The position numbers and the translations under genes were made by a program. DNA of 60,105 nt, taken from Amphimedon queenslandica. Its lineage: Eukaryota; Porifera; Demospongiae; Haplosclerida; Niphatidae. Shown here one piece after another: positions 47,301-59,200 of this stretch. A model generated the notes under the pieces. The model saw only the letters and a list, made by a program, of their open reading frames with translations. It made no database searches and was not told where the DNA came from. The stretch covers positions 4,273 through 64,377 of the forward strand of contig NW_003546749.1 in NCBI RefSeq assembly GCF_000090795.2. Reading direction: 5' to 3'. Numbering within the stretch: position 1 is the stretch's first letter; the number at the start of each line of letters is the position of its first letter.

Positions 47301-50300
47301 TAAAAGATACGTCTGAGATATTGCAAGAAAAGGAGAATGTACATGCATGTACTTTTATCAAGAAAGGTTAGTTCAGCAACTCCATATCAACTGCATGTCT
47401 GTTTTGATAAACTGTTGTTATTGTGTTATAGAATAGAGCTGGGCAATAGTTTCGAATATATTCACTATCGCGATAGTATAGAAGCTATTGTGATGTGATA
47501 GTAGTGTTTAAGCTATCGTGATAGTGGATCTAGCAGCCAGTCTAGGCATGCTCTGTGCTATAACCACATTTTTAGCCATTAAGTGTTATAGTCATGGCAA
47601 TGGTAGCAATTTAAGAGTGATATTTGGTAGAGCTTTATACAAGGGTTCAGTGAAGCAGGCCATGTTGTAAATAAACAATGATTATGCTTACTAATTAAAC
47701 AACACATCAAGCAAGAATACGTACATAACAATATGCTACATTTATTGCATTGTTGTGTTGTATCATTTTAATTTTAAATTAATAAACTAAACACATAAAA
47801 GCTATTATATCGTGATAGTTTCACTATCGGGATAGTAATTGAGGCAAATATTGTGATAGTGATTTTATCACTATCGCCCAGCTCTATTATAGAACAATAC
47901 TGATAATTTACTAATTTTAGGGTGTAGGTGTTTTACACTATGTATGCTTCATTGCTCATACTGATAAGCTGTACATGTGTGTAATAGCCCATGGAGCAAT
48001 TTTAAAAATTCTTCAACCATCAAATTTTAATATGAGCCAGCTTAAAATTTCTACGCAACATTAGTACATGTATATGCATCAGAAAAAATTATAAAAGCTG
48101 GGTAATCTCTTTTTTCATTTTTGACAAAATACATGTATGGTCAAAAACTTTATACTATAGTACCGGATCTTTGGCCCAATGTTTGTGCAAATTTACAATT
48201 TGTGACAAATCCAATTTTAATCAGAACCAGTAAACTTTTTACACAACACAAGTACGTGTATATGTATCATTATATATAAATTGAAAATTATCTTTTACAT
48301 TTTGGCGAAAAATTCTGTACTAATTTTGACAAAATTATTTGCTCGGTTTTTTGAACAACTTTGAAATTTTTTAAAATCCAATTTAATGAGTTTAAAATTT
48401 TTACACAACCTAAGTACATGTAAATGCATCAGAAAATTTTATGCAATTGGACAATTCCCTCCTAATGTTCGTAAAATTTCCTGTTACATCGTATGTGATG
48501 CTTCATGATGTTGTTGTTATTTAGTATTACTATTACATGTATAGATAAAATATCTAAATTATCAGTGATACTGGAGCCAGTTGAAGATGACTGGTATTAT
48601 ATTGGACAGTGTCTTGAAGTGAAGGAATCAGTGTTAACTGAAATCAAAGAGATGACACCAGTTGATTCAAGATTAACTTATGTATTGGAGAGCTGGTGTC
48701 ATGAGGAAAAGAGGACAATAGAAGAACTGGAGGAACCATTGAGAGAAATGGGTAGAGATGATATATTGCAAGGTAACCTGCTACATACAGTATGTATACT
48801 AGTTGATTTTATTTGAGTGTATTCACTCTTCTGCAGCTTTGCGTGAATTCGCTAATGCGGAATTGACAGTGAATAATTCTGAAACTCATACTGATGGTAT
48901 GCTTTTTGTGAAGCTGTGGATTAATTATTGTTTATCATTTTATAGCAAAAGGTTCAAATGAAATTGAGACTCGAACTGAAACTGAAGACAAAGAAATACA
49001 AGCAACACAATCAAGTATGCTTATTATTATTATCATCATCATCATTGTTGTTATGATAAAGCTCTTGACAAGGAAATGCAGTTTAATTATCTCGTACCAT
49101 CACAAGGTTGGTATAATAGTTTTGTGGGTTAATTTTTGCAAATTTTGCATTTCAGGAAAATTGTAAAAAAATTAATAAATATGGCTATACGCAGGGCAAC
49201 ATTGTTGCTTGAAACTTTGTGGTTACTTTGATCTTGTTGCCTCAAGTTGACCACTGCTCAACTTGAGGCAGCAAAGATCAAAGTAACCACAAAGTTTCAA
49301 GCAACAATGTTGCTCCGTGTATGATAGCCTTTTATAATGTGCATGTATATCACTTTTCTACAGATAATTTGGAAGGTCTGAGTGAGTCCCAAATAGCAGG
49401 GAAGAAGTTGTTCTTAGTTCAAGGAGGCAAACCTCAACTGATGAACTGGGAGGAGTATGGACTGAGGATTAGTGTACCAGAAGATAGTCTATCAGCATCA
49501 GAGACTGTAGAAGTATCAGTACTAGCTCTTGTAGGAGGACACTTCAAGTACATATGTACAATTACTGTATACCATATATAGCGCAAAACTTTTGAGGGCT
49601 GTAAATTTTGCAGGTTATGTGATTCTTTGAAAACTTACAAAAATAATTTCTCAAAAAATCAAAAGTAATCATTATGGTACAAAATGGCAAAAGGCATAAG
49701 TTCACAAAGATTAAATCTGCTTAATAAATTTTTAGGCAAATTCATGATTTTACTTTAAAATTTTGCACTATATGAAAGTGGATTTTTTTGTTATGAAAAA
49801 CAATCGTTAATTTTGTCTTTATGTGCCAAGTGACAAAAATTTTAAAGTATTATAATTGCTGTCTAACAATTAGAAGCATTAAAATAATGATTGAATATTT
49901 TGGATGAAATAACAAAAAATTTACCCAATGAAAATTTTCTGCTGTATAATCATACATGTATGTGTATTTTAATTATTAATTCCATTATAGGTTTCCTGAT
50001 AATACTAGACTAGTCAGTGCAGTGTATGCAATATCAACCAGTCCACTCCTCAAGTCACTGAGGATAGAAATGCAACACTGTATTGATCTCAGTGATCCTT
50101 CTTTATGCAAGTATCTTAAATTTGCTGTTGCTCCAGTTCACACAGCTAGTCTTCCTTACCAGTTTTCTATAATTGAAGGAGGGGAGTTTCCACCATACAA
50201 GAGATATGGATATATTGAACGAAGCAAGTTTTGCCAGCTCGCTATTGTTGGAAATGAAGGAGAGAATAATGAGGAGGGTAATGAACAGGAAGATGGAGAC

Positions 50301-51838
50301 TCTGATGAATCAGGGGATGAGGGAGGGAAAGAGAAGAAACAAGCTACAAGAAGAGAAGGAGAAGGAGCAGGAAAACAAGAAGAAGAACCAGGTGGAGTAG
50401 GAAGGAGTGAAAGACAGGAGGAAGGGAATAGTTTAAAAGAGCCATTGGCTTGTACTGAAGAATCAGAATTAAGCTCACAGTCTAAAACAAGTGAGTGCAT
50501 GAATATTGAAATTAATAACAAATTTATTTCATACTTTCGTGTACAGTTGTATTTACTTGTTCGACATCATCTACTCCTGGTTCCACTGGTGTACCTGAAG
50601 CTACTGTATATGCTGGACAAGTGTTTTTCGAACAAGAAGAGAGCAGAGATTTGATGACATTTACAGCTGCTAGAGATTTGAATTCCTTGCGTCAGGTAGC
50701 TTTAATTTTTCTTCATCAATTTTCATTTTAAAATACTAAATTGTTTTTAGTTTATTAAAAAGGAGTATTCTCATCCAGAAATCGATCAAAGCATTACCTT
50801 TAAACTCAAATCACCAAAAAGACATATTAAATTAAAATTTGATGAGCAGCAGGCTAGACCTACAACTGGATGGCAAATTATACCACATTTGGTACCTTGT
50901 CAAGTAAATTATTTGGACATTAATTTTACTTTATACCTGGAAACTATTGAGAATCCACCAAAAATTATTTTGTGGACTTAATTTTTGCAAATCAAAAGCA
51001 TTTTGTTATTTTGTACTGTATTACTTTAGATTTTTCACAGATTTTATTTTTGTGATTCTCAACAAAATTGTGAAACCAGAGTGGCCTTGAAAGTTTCCAG
51101 CTATACAGTGTTTTAATTTTTAGATGCTTTTATAATAATAGATCAGAGAACAAGAAATTCTTGGTTTCGGTGACATTAGTACTACAATCCCTCCATCATG
51201 CTTAGTATCAATATATGCTGAAAACAGTCCTGATACTGTACCTATACTGCGTTATTCTGTACCATTGGAAGGTGTACAGGAACCAATGGAAATCAATATT
51301 AACAGATCGTTAAGAATTAAATCATCAAGTATGACGAAAATAGAAATTTAATTAATTTAATACTTCTTAATAGGTCCCAGTCTTCCTGTATCAGCAGTTC
51401 CAGTAGTTGTTACTGATGATACTAATCTTGGATGGTGTGCACAAAATGCACTCAAGAAGCAGCATGACAAACTTAAAAGTCTTCTTTCAAGATCTGAGCC
51501 TATTTTTCGTGACATAGCTGGAGCTTGTAAAGCAGCTACAATAATTCATTTTACGGAATACGACAAGATATTTGATGACAAGACTGGCCAGTCATTATTA
51601 GAAAGAGCAGATCATTTTATTAACTGTATAATTTCAGTAGTTGATGTGTGTCCTGATCAGCTTGAGGTGTTTCTAAATATTGTAATGAACAAGGGAAACA
51701 TTGCTTTTGTTAGGGTAGCTGAACTAATCACTCAGTGTTGTAAGTTACTTGAAATTATAATTGGTTTATTAAAAATTATTTTGTATAGTTAATAGCGAAG
51801 TTCCTGAGCATGCTTGCATAAAATTGGCCAAGCAATGA
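44325..51838 (+). CDS. Death-domain/ZU5/UPA-like signalling protein, 20 exons
   Basis: Exons: 44325-44370, 44435-44713, 45505-45765, 45812-45844, 45874-46473, 46562-46738, 46796-46996, 47070-47126, 47183-47245, 47289-47366, 48545-48772, 48837-48896, 48946-49014, 49364-49547, 49991-50490, 50547-50695, 50751-50903, 51142-51328, 51374-51739, 51789-51838. All are GT-AG and in phase: 3741 nt, 1246 residues. Domains: Death (16-108, LGLRLGLSPVTLNVI, then CLKAWLR); helical segment (109-206); unnamed domain (207-406) shared with the 58.5-kb exon; coiled coil (407-598); second Death (599-674, WYYIGQCLEVKESVL); ZU5 (718-about 850, FPDNTRLVSAVYAIS, MQHCIDLSD); a Glu/Gly/Lys-rich insert (about 855-945); UPA-like part (946-1108); helical CARD-like end (1109-1246). 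Known relatives (UNC5, PIDD, ankyrin) use ZU5-UPA-Death in signalling. Likely cytoplasmic adaptor; partners unknown. AATAAA lies at 52020-52025. Exons 1 and 10 are least certain. Confidence 0.82.
44820..45209. mobile_element. MITE with 32-bp inverted repeats and TTA duplication (PIF/Harbinger-like)
   Basis: The ends match over 32 bp with one mismatch, starting TAATAGAGGATATGC. TTA flanks both sides (44817-44819 and 45210-45212), the 3-bp TWA duplication expected of PIF/Harbinger. The 390-bp interior is non-coding. It sits in intron 2 of the Death/ZU5 gene. Confidence 0.85.
47434..47886. mobile_element. hAT MITE built of CTATCGCGATAG-like palindromes
   Basis: The termini are TAGAGCTGGGCAATAGT and the reverse complement of TAGAGCTGGGCGATAGT (16 of 17). 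The perfect 8-bp duplication TTATAGAA lies at 47426-47433 and 47887-47894. Several ACTATCGCGATAGT-type palindromes cluster inside both ends (about 47460-47530 and 47805-47880). The element sits in intron 10 of the Death/ZU5 gene and has no ORF. Confidence 0.92.
49186..49325. repeat. Near-perfect long hairpin in an intron
   Basis: Arms at about 49195-49250 and 49258-49316 are reverse complements over about 57 bp, with one short mismatch/indel region near the loop side and one at the base. The loop is 7 nt (ccactgc). Weaker pairing extends to TA on each side, so it may be a fold-back transposon. It lies in the intron between exons 13 and 14 of the Death/ZU5 gene and would be transcribed with it. 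Confidence 0.88.
49570..49776. mobile_element. MITE, TACCATATATAG-type
   Basis: Left end taccatatatagcgcaaaac, right end the reverse complement of ttcatatagtgcaaaatttt. AT-rich, non-coding, in intron 14 of the Death/ZU5 gene. Right boundary approximate. Confidence 0.6.
50927..51110. mobile_element. MITE, TATAGCTGGAAAC-type
   Basis: Left end ttatacctggaaactattga, right end the reverse complement of ctgtatagctggaaactttc. Non-coding, in intron 17 of the Death/ZU5 gene. Boundaries are approximate to a few bases. Confidence 0.65.
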
Positions 51839-52661
51839 AGCTCCTAATTTTTGGAATTCTATTTTGATTTCTGTCCTTGTGTGCTCTCATTTTGTTTGTG
51901 ACAGTTTTTGGCTAGTCTCACGTAGCTATGCGAGACTAGCTTTAGACTACATTTTATTCAGTATTATAATAATTGATTTTTTGTTTTAATTTTTTGTAAC
52001 TTTGCATTATTTGACATACAATAAAGTCGCTGCATGCAGCCTTAGCACACTGTGTCAAGTAGATTATCAAGCCTCAAAACTAATCTTTGTTCCTTTTGGA
52101 AAGTGAAAGTGCATGGTTACATGACATGCTGTGTGAAACAGTCTGGATCAATGGATTCAATCAGTTGGGTGTGGTTGGAATGCTCAGGCCGTTGCTGAGA
52201 AGGAGAGAAAGTCTATGGCTAGAAGATGGCAACCATTAGTGTTACTATAGGTAAAATGATTTAACGTTGTGTGCTTCATTTATTCCATCTATTTTTTACA
52301 TTACTTTCACAACAAATTGGTGTAACCATTTACTATTATTATTATAGTACATCACTTTACATACTAGGCCATTAGCATCCTAAATTTTAGATTATATAAA
52401 ATGTATGGGTTTAAATCAAGAAATCAGTCAGACATCTTTCTGAATAGGCAACCAATCACAGCACATAATATTTAGTACATAAAAATACTATTGTGTGCAA
52501 TTAAGTCTTGTTGTTTTGTAAAAGTTGTAAATCTGTATTATTATACTGATGGCAAAACCACATAAATGCACACAAAACCTATCCAAATATAATGACTGAC
52601 ATCAAAAATACAAATCAAGAATAAAAACGATTATTATTACTAATACTGTTACTAGCATCAG
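51839..52661. other. Convergent intergenic region
   Basis: The space between the Death/ZU5 gene and the convergent glutathione transferase gene. It contains the putative poly(A) signal AATAAA (52020-52025) and an imperfect 28-nt palindrome at 51912-51939 (CTAGTCTCACG... CGAGACTAG). No ORF of interest. Confidence 0.5.
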
Positions 52662-55189
52662 TTAAAACTTCTTATCACGTCCATGAGGTATGGAATAATT
52701 AATCTCTGGTCCAATAGACACAATTCCATGAGGATTAATATGTAAATGACTCTCCTATATATATTTATATGCATAAGAATTAATAAGACATTGCTATTAC
52801 ATAATGTACATGGCACACGTAATAGTACATTATAGCCAGAAAATTTTGAGGACAAACGTACAGTTTTTCATCATTGCAAACCTGAAATCTAACATGTCTA
52901 TATATACTTACAACAAAGGATAAAATGAATTTTTGCCCCACTTTAACAGTGTAGTCCCTGAAATTTCTAGCTAGACAGCAGTTCCACGTATATACATGTA
53001 CATGTACCTGATAGTGATGGTTTATATGGTAGTGATTGGTTGTACTACCAAATCCAGGAGTGTTATACAAGTCCCTCAAGTAGCCCCAAATATTTGGATA
53101 ATCAACAATCCTCTTCTTATTACACTAGAAGAAAATAAATACAACTGAACTTAAAATTATGTTTATTAAAATGCCTGCATAGTATCATATAGGGCATAAT
53201 GTTCGCGGGACGTAAATTTTGCAGATAACGTAAATTTGAGAAAATAATATCGGCGAATATCAATTTAATACGGTATCTGCAAGACACACATGGTAAGATT
53301 TGTGAAATTAAAATCCGCAAATTGGAATTTTAGTAGATTTTGCAAAATTTGCCTCCCGCGAACATTATGCCCTATACAGTATATTAAATTAGGTTGCTAT
53401 GAAATTTGAAGAATGTGAGCATTGAGTAATGCATAATATCCCCTTACTTTGAAGTGTCCCACATAAACAGGATCAAACCTCACTAATGTGGTATAGAGTC
53501 TAACATCAGCTTCAGTTATACTAGCTCCAGTTAAGTAACGTTGTGTTGATAGGATACCCTCAATACGATCCAGTGACTCAAATACTTCCTTCACTGCTTT
53601 ATCATAGGCATCTTGAGCTGTAGCAAACCCTGCCCTGTAGACTGCTGAGCTAAGTCCGCTGTAGAGAAATGGTATATGTAGTAATGATGTATACATACAG
53701 TTAATATGTAGTTAAAGGACTTCATGGTGAATAATAAATTATTGTATTATTTGTATAGCCAGTAGTTTTAGAGAAGGGAAAATTTTGGCAAATTTGGTGT
53801 TTTGATTGCCATTCGCCAAAATGGAAACCACCATTTTCAACTAATTTTGTGCATGGTACATGTAAATGGCTAACAGCCTCAAAATTAACTAAATTAAAAC
53901 CTAAGAATCATCAGTGGCTCCAAAATTTAACAAGAAAGACTTGCAGAGAATTCTCCATTTTTATACTTTTTCCTGATACAATGTACATAACATGTACACA
54001 TGTACTTATGCTGTGCCGAAAGCTTGAGTGGATCACTGTATTTCAATAAATAATGGATTTTCACCAATTTTTATAGCCACTCCGAAATCGGGTGAAAAAT
54101 TCTACACTTTCTTCAGCCAAATTTCAAGGAAATTACTCAGACAGTAATTTCCATTTTTATACTATTTCCTGATACACATACATGTACATTTACTTATGTT
54201 GAATACAGAGTTTGATCTGATTCCAAACAAAATTAGATTTTTATGAATTTTAAAAGCTGCTCAAAAAGCTAGGTACTTGTCACTTTTGTCAGCTCATGAA
54301 GTATGGCATGGTTTTAGCTCACTTACAAATGTACACGTAGCATGCTTTGTGGGAAACTCAAATTGAGAGTGCTACCTGTATTATAGAGCCACTATAATAT
54401 GAAAATCATGTATAACAGGTAAAGGCCTGGGGTTAAATTTTGGATTTTATTACTGTAGAATAACAAGCTCTGCCCCTTACCACACCCAGATTACATGGTG
54501 TACATGTACACAAGGCCTTCGCCCAAATAAAATTTTTATCAATGGTTTCACTAGTAAACAACATGCAAGAGTGTGTACATAGAAGTGACTTTAGCAAATG
54601 GATTTACAGGGTGAGTCCATGTAATAGGTACAGTGCATGGACAACAGTACACAATGTCTCAGATATGTTCTTACTATGCAATCCATTCATTGAGTTCATT
54701 GATGGTGTCTCTGAGATCAGTAGGATAGAGATCAAGAGCTTTAGCTTCAGGAGTAGCACAGAACTCATTAAACTCTGTATTTAGCATACGAATTATCTCA
54801 GCAGATTCATTATTAACAATAGTACCAGTCACCTTATCATAAAGAACTGGGACTGTGAACCGACCACTGTAATTAGGATCAACTTTGAAGTAAACCTCTC
54901 TTAAGAACGAGAATCCGTGAACAGAGTCAGATGTGGGTCCCTCCACGTTTGGATTAGGCCCAAACTTCCATCCTTCGTCACCTTTGACAATGTCCATCAC
55001 ATCAATTGAGATTACATGCTCAAGTCCTTTGATTCGGCGGGTCAGAAGTGTCCTGTGAGCGTAAGGGCAGGCGAATGAGACATAAAGGTGATATCTACCA
55101 GCCTCCGCTTTGAATCCTGAGCTACCATCAGCTGTAATCCAGTTCCTAAAGGCACCTACGTGTACCGTTGCTGCTGCCATCAAAGCCAT
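52662..55189 (-). CDS. Xi-class glutathione S-transferase (glutathionyl-hydroquinone reductase family)
   Basis: Four exons: 55189-54675, 53658-53448, 53124-53008 and 52754-52662. Phases 2, 0, 0 and GT-AG borders give 936 nt and 311 residues. The N-terminal thioredoxin-like half contains the catalytic HLYVSFACPYAHR (Cys41). It continues with GWKFGPNP, FTVPVLYDKVTGTIVNNESA and LNTEFNEF, all diagnostic of the ECM4/YqjG-type Xi class. The helical half reads QRYLTGASITEADVRLYTTL, RFDPVYVGHFK and YPNIWGYLRDLYNTPGF. Relatives reduce glutathionyl-hydroquinones using a mixed disulphide on the Cys. The length is normal for the family. The first ATG giving the usual N-terminus was chosen; the frame stays open upstream without a better ATG. 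Introns 1 and 2 contain repeat units and a MITE. Cytosolic housekeeping or detoxification role. Confidence 0.94.
53183..53381. mobile_element. MITE with 23-bp perfect inverted repeat
   Basis: TATAGGGCATAATGTTCGCG at 53188 onward is matched by its exact reverse complement ending at 53376, as part of a 23-bp perfect match. Weaker TAC(T)GTA ends extend to 53183 and 53381. Non-coding, in intron 2 of the glutathione transferase gene. Confidence 0.85.
53760..54360. repeat. Diverged ~175-bp repeat units
   Basis: Units resemble those inside the 1809-2402 element and end in 'gcatgctttgtgggaaactca', like that element's right end. They lie in intron 1 of the glutathione transferase gene. A partial, old copy of the same MITE family is likely. 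Confidence 0.5.
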
Positions 55190-56289
55190 TTTGTGTACAT
55201 GGGCGTGGCTAATTTCTTCTTGCAAGGTCAGTAGATCTAGGTGATGACTGGAGAGTGGAGACTCGATTTGGAGATGAATACCAGAGAAAGTGTTCTAAGT
55301 GAAATGGTCAGCACTGTCAGAGGGTAGGCGAATAGAGATTGTCATTAAAATAGGTGCTGTAGTGATGAAAATGTCTCTATTGGGCTAGTAATAATTGATT
55401 ATTCCGAACCGCATGCATGGACCTAATAAGATGTCAGTTTTAAATGATGCCAATAACGATAAACTAGTAGTATTAATTATGGTAATAATATTTACTAATA
55501 GTTTTGTAAATGATAATAATTAGTTCTAATTAAAAGTTATGTATATGCACTATAATATTGTCAAGAGTTTGATACGGTTACCCGCTAAAGGTATATATAA
55601 GTACACTAACTGATAACTTAATATCATGTACTGTTGACATAATATATATATATGAAAAAAATTTTAATTTCTGTACTGAAATCCTACCTTTTAAAGATTT
55701 TTATTAATACCTTGCAAATTACACTGGGGCATTGTCATGGTCACAACGGCCCGGTGTGATTTTGGAATTTCAGTTTTTGTAGCAGAATATTTATACCAGT
55801 ATCAAAATGGAATGATACACTATTTCCTTGTATATTGGATTTTTGAAAGCACCAGTGACAAAACAGCCCATGTCAAACCCATTTTAGTTCATTTTGGAGT
55901 AGCACAATCTCAAATGTGCATGGCTGCAAAATTGTCTGTTTTGTTTGCTTAACCGTTAACAAAATAATCATAATAATTCTTACTAATATTTTAAGCTGTA
56001 TATATAGGTATGGTATGGTAAACATTCTATAGAATGCCAATGTAAGATATTTATTATTAATAAGAACAATAAGAGTAATTTTAGACATAGGATAGGCGAT
56101 AAAGAAAGGAAGAAACAAAGCACATACAATTGAGATAGAGTCCTTTAATACGACCAAGTGTTCAATAATTTTTGACAGCAAATGCTCTATACACTAATTA
56201 ATAACAGGCTAAAAATACTGTATATAAAATAAATTAAAACTGTAAAAGAGAGTCACTTTTTAGTGTATTTCAGTTCACATGAAGAGTGG
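55190..56289. other. Intergenic region between two minus-strand genes
   Basis: It includes the upstream region of the glutathione transferase gene and the 3' flank of the SH3/LRR gene. AT-rich; the ORFs at 55737-55952 (+) and 56181-55873 (-) show no recognisable domain. Confidence 0.45.
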
Positions 56290-59200
56290 TTAGTCCACCC
56301 AGCATACTCTGCCTTGTATGAGGTGATAGTTAGGATAAGTGTTAATGCAAGCCTCTTTGTGTCGCTCGTCTAGCCAGAGTTTTGTGATACTTCTATTATT
56401 GGAAAGTGGCTGAAAAATGAGTAATATTGACTCAGTAGACAATGATGTCCTTCGTAGATCCAATTGATCTAGTGATGAGTTATTGAGGAGGAGGTGAGAA
56501 AGAGCCCGTCCACTAGTAGAAGTGATGAGCGGATTGTGATAAAGAACTAATGAGGTAAGTGTAGATTTGTGTTTAAGTGCTTGACAGATATTAGTTACTC
56601 CTCTATCACTAATGGAGTGGGACCTAATGACTAGTTCTTGCATTGTTTTATTATTAGTTAGGAGAATACACAAGTACTGGATACAATCATTAGTTAATGG
56701 AGTGTAGTGTATCTCAAGTTTCCTCAGGTTTAGTGTTTGCAGTTTAGTTGATGATAATAGTGACACTGTACTATTAGTAGATAAGGAGTAGAGGTCAATC
56801 CTCTTATAATTGATATTAAGATTACTAATCACTTCCCTACACTGAACTGGAGATGAATAGTGAAGGTATACCCTGTCATTGTGCCAGTCCACTCTCCGTC
56901 TTGAAAGGACTTCTGTAAAATTATAAACCAAAGGATTATACTTAATGTTGCATGTATGTAGATACTACTCATATTCACATCATGTTTACACACACAACTT
57001 ATACAACAAGACTACTGCTAAGCAATTAAGTAACAAACAAAATTATTTACAATGGTAACAAGATTTTATTACATTGACCATCAATCATTATGCATTGACA
57101 CACAAACACACATAGCATGGAATAATTCAAACGCACAAAATTACCTTCTAATTCATGTTGTTCCTTGTCTTCTCTTAGTGCAGATATCATGATAGGATCA
57201 TCATTAATAGTCTCCAGGAAAAGAGAGGCTTTCTCATCATTACTAGATGAATCATTTCTTATCTTCTGTAGAATAGGAAGGGACACTTCTTCCACTGACA
57301 GTAAAAACTCTAACAATTGAAGTGACTCCAACATTGAGTAAACAAAACTACTAGGAATGTCTCCCTCATCACCAGACACCAAGGATCTTCCTTTCCACTT
57401 AAATCTATCAGGCTTTTCAAATATCTTCAGCTGCTCTCCCTCACTGAATGAAAGATGACCACTCCATATTCCATGATAGTCAATACGTGCTGTATAAATA
57501 GATTCTGCTGTTGGTGTATTCAGTGATTGTGTACACTGATCCTTCTCTATACAATATATCAATCAGGTAGTGCAGGTAGTGATTTAATTACTAATGTAAC
57601 ACATACTGTCAATATTTGCCTTTTGAATCATCAGCAGTTGTATACTAGTCATTGATATATTTTCTTGTAGCAACTCAATCTCTTTCTTATACTCCACTAA
57701 CGCCTCTTTTCTTCCTGTGATGAGGTAGTATAGACAGATTATACCAATAGAGTCAGTACCTGCTTTCATTAGGAGAGAGCTTCGGAAATTCTGAGTCTCC
57801 AATTTTTTTGATGTGAATATTTTATTTATCAACTTCCCTCTAGTCAGTAGCTTCACTTTCAGTTTAGACTCTACAGTAATGAAACAATGAAAATTTTAAT
57901 TTATAAGATAATTGTACTGATTGTTCAAAATGATCACCAACTGCACGTTACTTTAATACATGCTTTAAGTTAGTACTATACCTGGTAATGTCCTTTCAGT
58001 ATACTCTAAAAAGTAAAAATTCATTAACAGAATATCTTCATTGATACCATACAAGATATTATTTATTGATGAGAGTAATATTTGGCAAATTTGCATCTAG
58101 AAAATTAAATGGCAAATTTTATATTGATGATTTTGTACGACATGCCCTTGAGCATGCTCAGAATGGCAGATTTTATATTGGCGATTTCTTTTTAGAACTA
58201 CCAATTGCCAATATTTATTCTTCACCAATAAATCATCTTGTACTGTACTGTACCATGTCGTTTTCTGAAGGTATTCACTTGTTTATCTTGTTCAGATATT
58301 GATACTATACATTAGCATACGTAACATCAGTATTGAGTAATAGATCAATTCACACACCTTCTTTGTAATCAAGTGAAGTCCTCAGTTCTTGTTCCTCTCC
58401 ATCAGCTAGTTTAATCTCCTCTGCAAGACACTCGTTATTCATTACCTATAATCAGTACATAATATTTGACAAGGTCTCATACAGTTACAGTATAATATAC
58501 TTTGTATCTGTTCCTTTTATTATAGACAGTGTAGTGGCCAATGGTTAATCTAATTAAACTGAATTCCTTGATCAAGACAGTTAGGTTGTCTTGTGCTTCC
58601 AAGAGAAGAGCAGCTAGTAAATGATGTGGGGCATAACAGATGATAATGATGGAGTTCCCACGATGAATGGTTTGTATGGTAATCCTTCTGTTTAATTCTT
58701 TAAATGCTTCCTCTAAGAGATTACGTATGTCATTAAGTGAATGCTCCTCTGGTTCCCATCCCAGAGTAAGCTGAATTGTTTCAGAATTGTTGAAGCATTC
58801 AGGTTGATTCTGACTAAGGAAATCCTTCAATGATCTACAAACTGTCTTCACTTCTTTTTCATATTCTGATATCAAACGCTTTGCTCGACTGATTTTGAAA
58901 CGTTTCACAATTGTTTTTATCACTGAGATATTGTTCACTCGGCATTTTTTGATTGCAATATTGATAATTGCTTCAAAACTATCAGCATCAGACAGCTCAG
59001 CACTCAATTCTGGGTAAAACCGTTGAAGAAGTGACTTCATTTCATCAATGGATGCTTTTGATTGAGATATCAATGGAACTAGCTCATCAATAAGAATAAT
59101 AAAACTTCCTCTGATTTCATCGAACATAGACTGATGTGCTGCATTAAAAAAGAGCTCTCCAGCTAATAATAAATATTATTAGCAATCAAATTTAGACTAA

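Noticed and set aside
47887..47930. Possible exon after the TTATAG of the hAT target duplication
   Set aside because: The in-phase reading gives a stop after two codons, whereas exon 10 joins the Death exon at 48545 in phase.
50156..50521. 121-codon minus-strand ORF over the acidic exon of the Death/ZU5 gene
   Set aside because: It is the antisense shadow of a Glu/Lys-rich coding exon (Ser/Pro/Phe-rich in reverse) with no domain.
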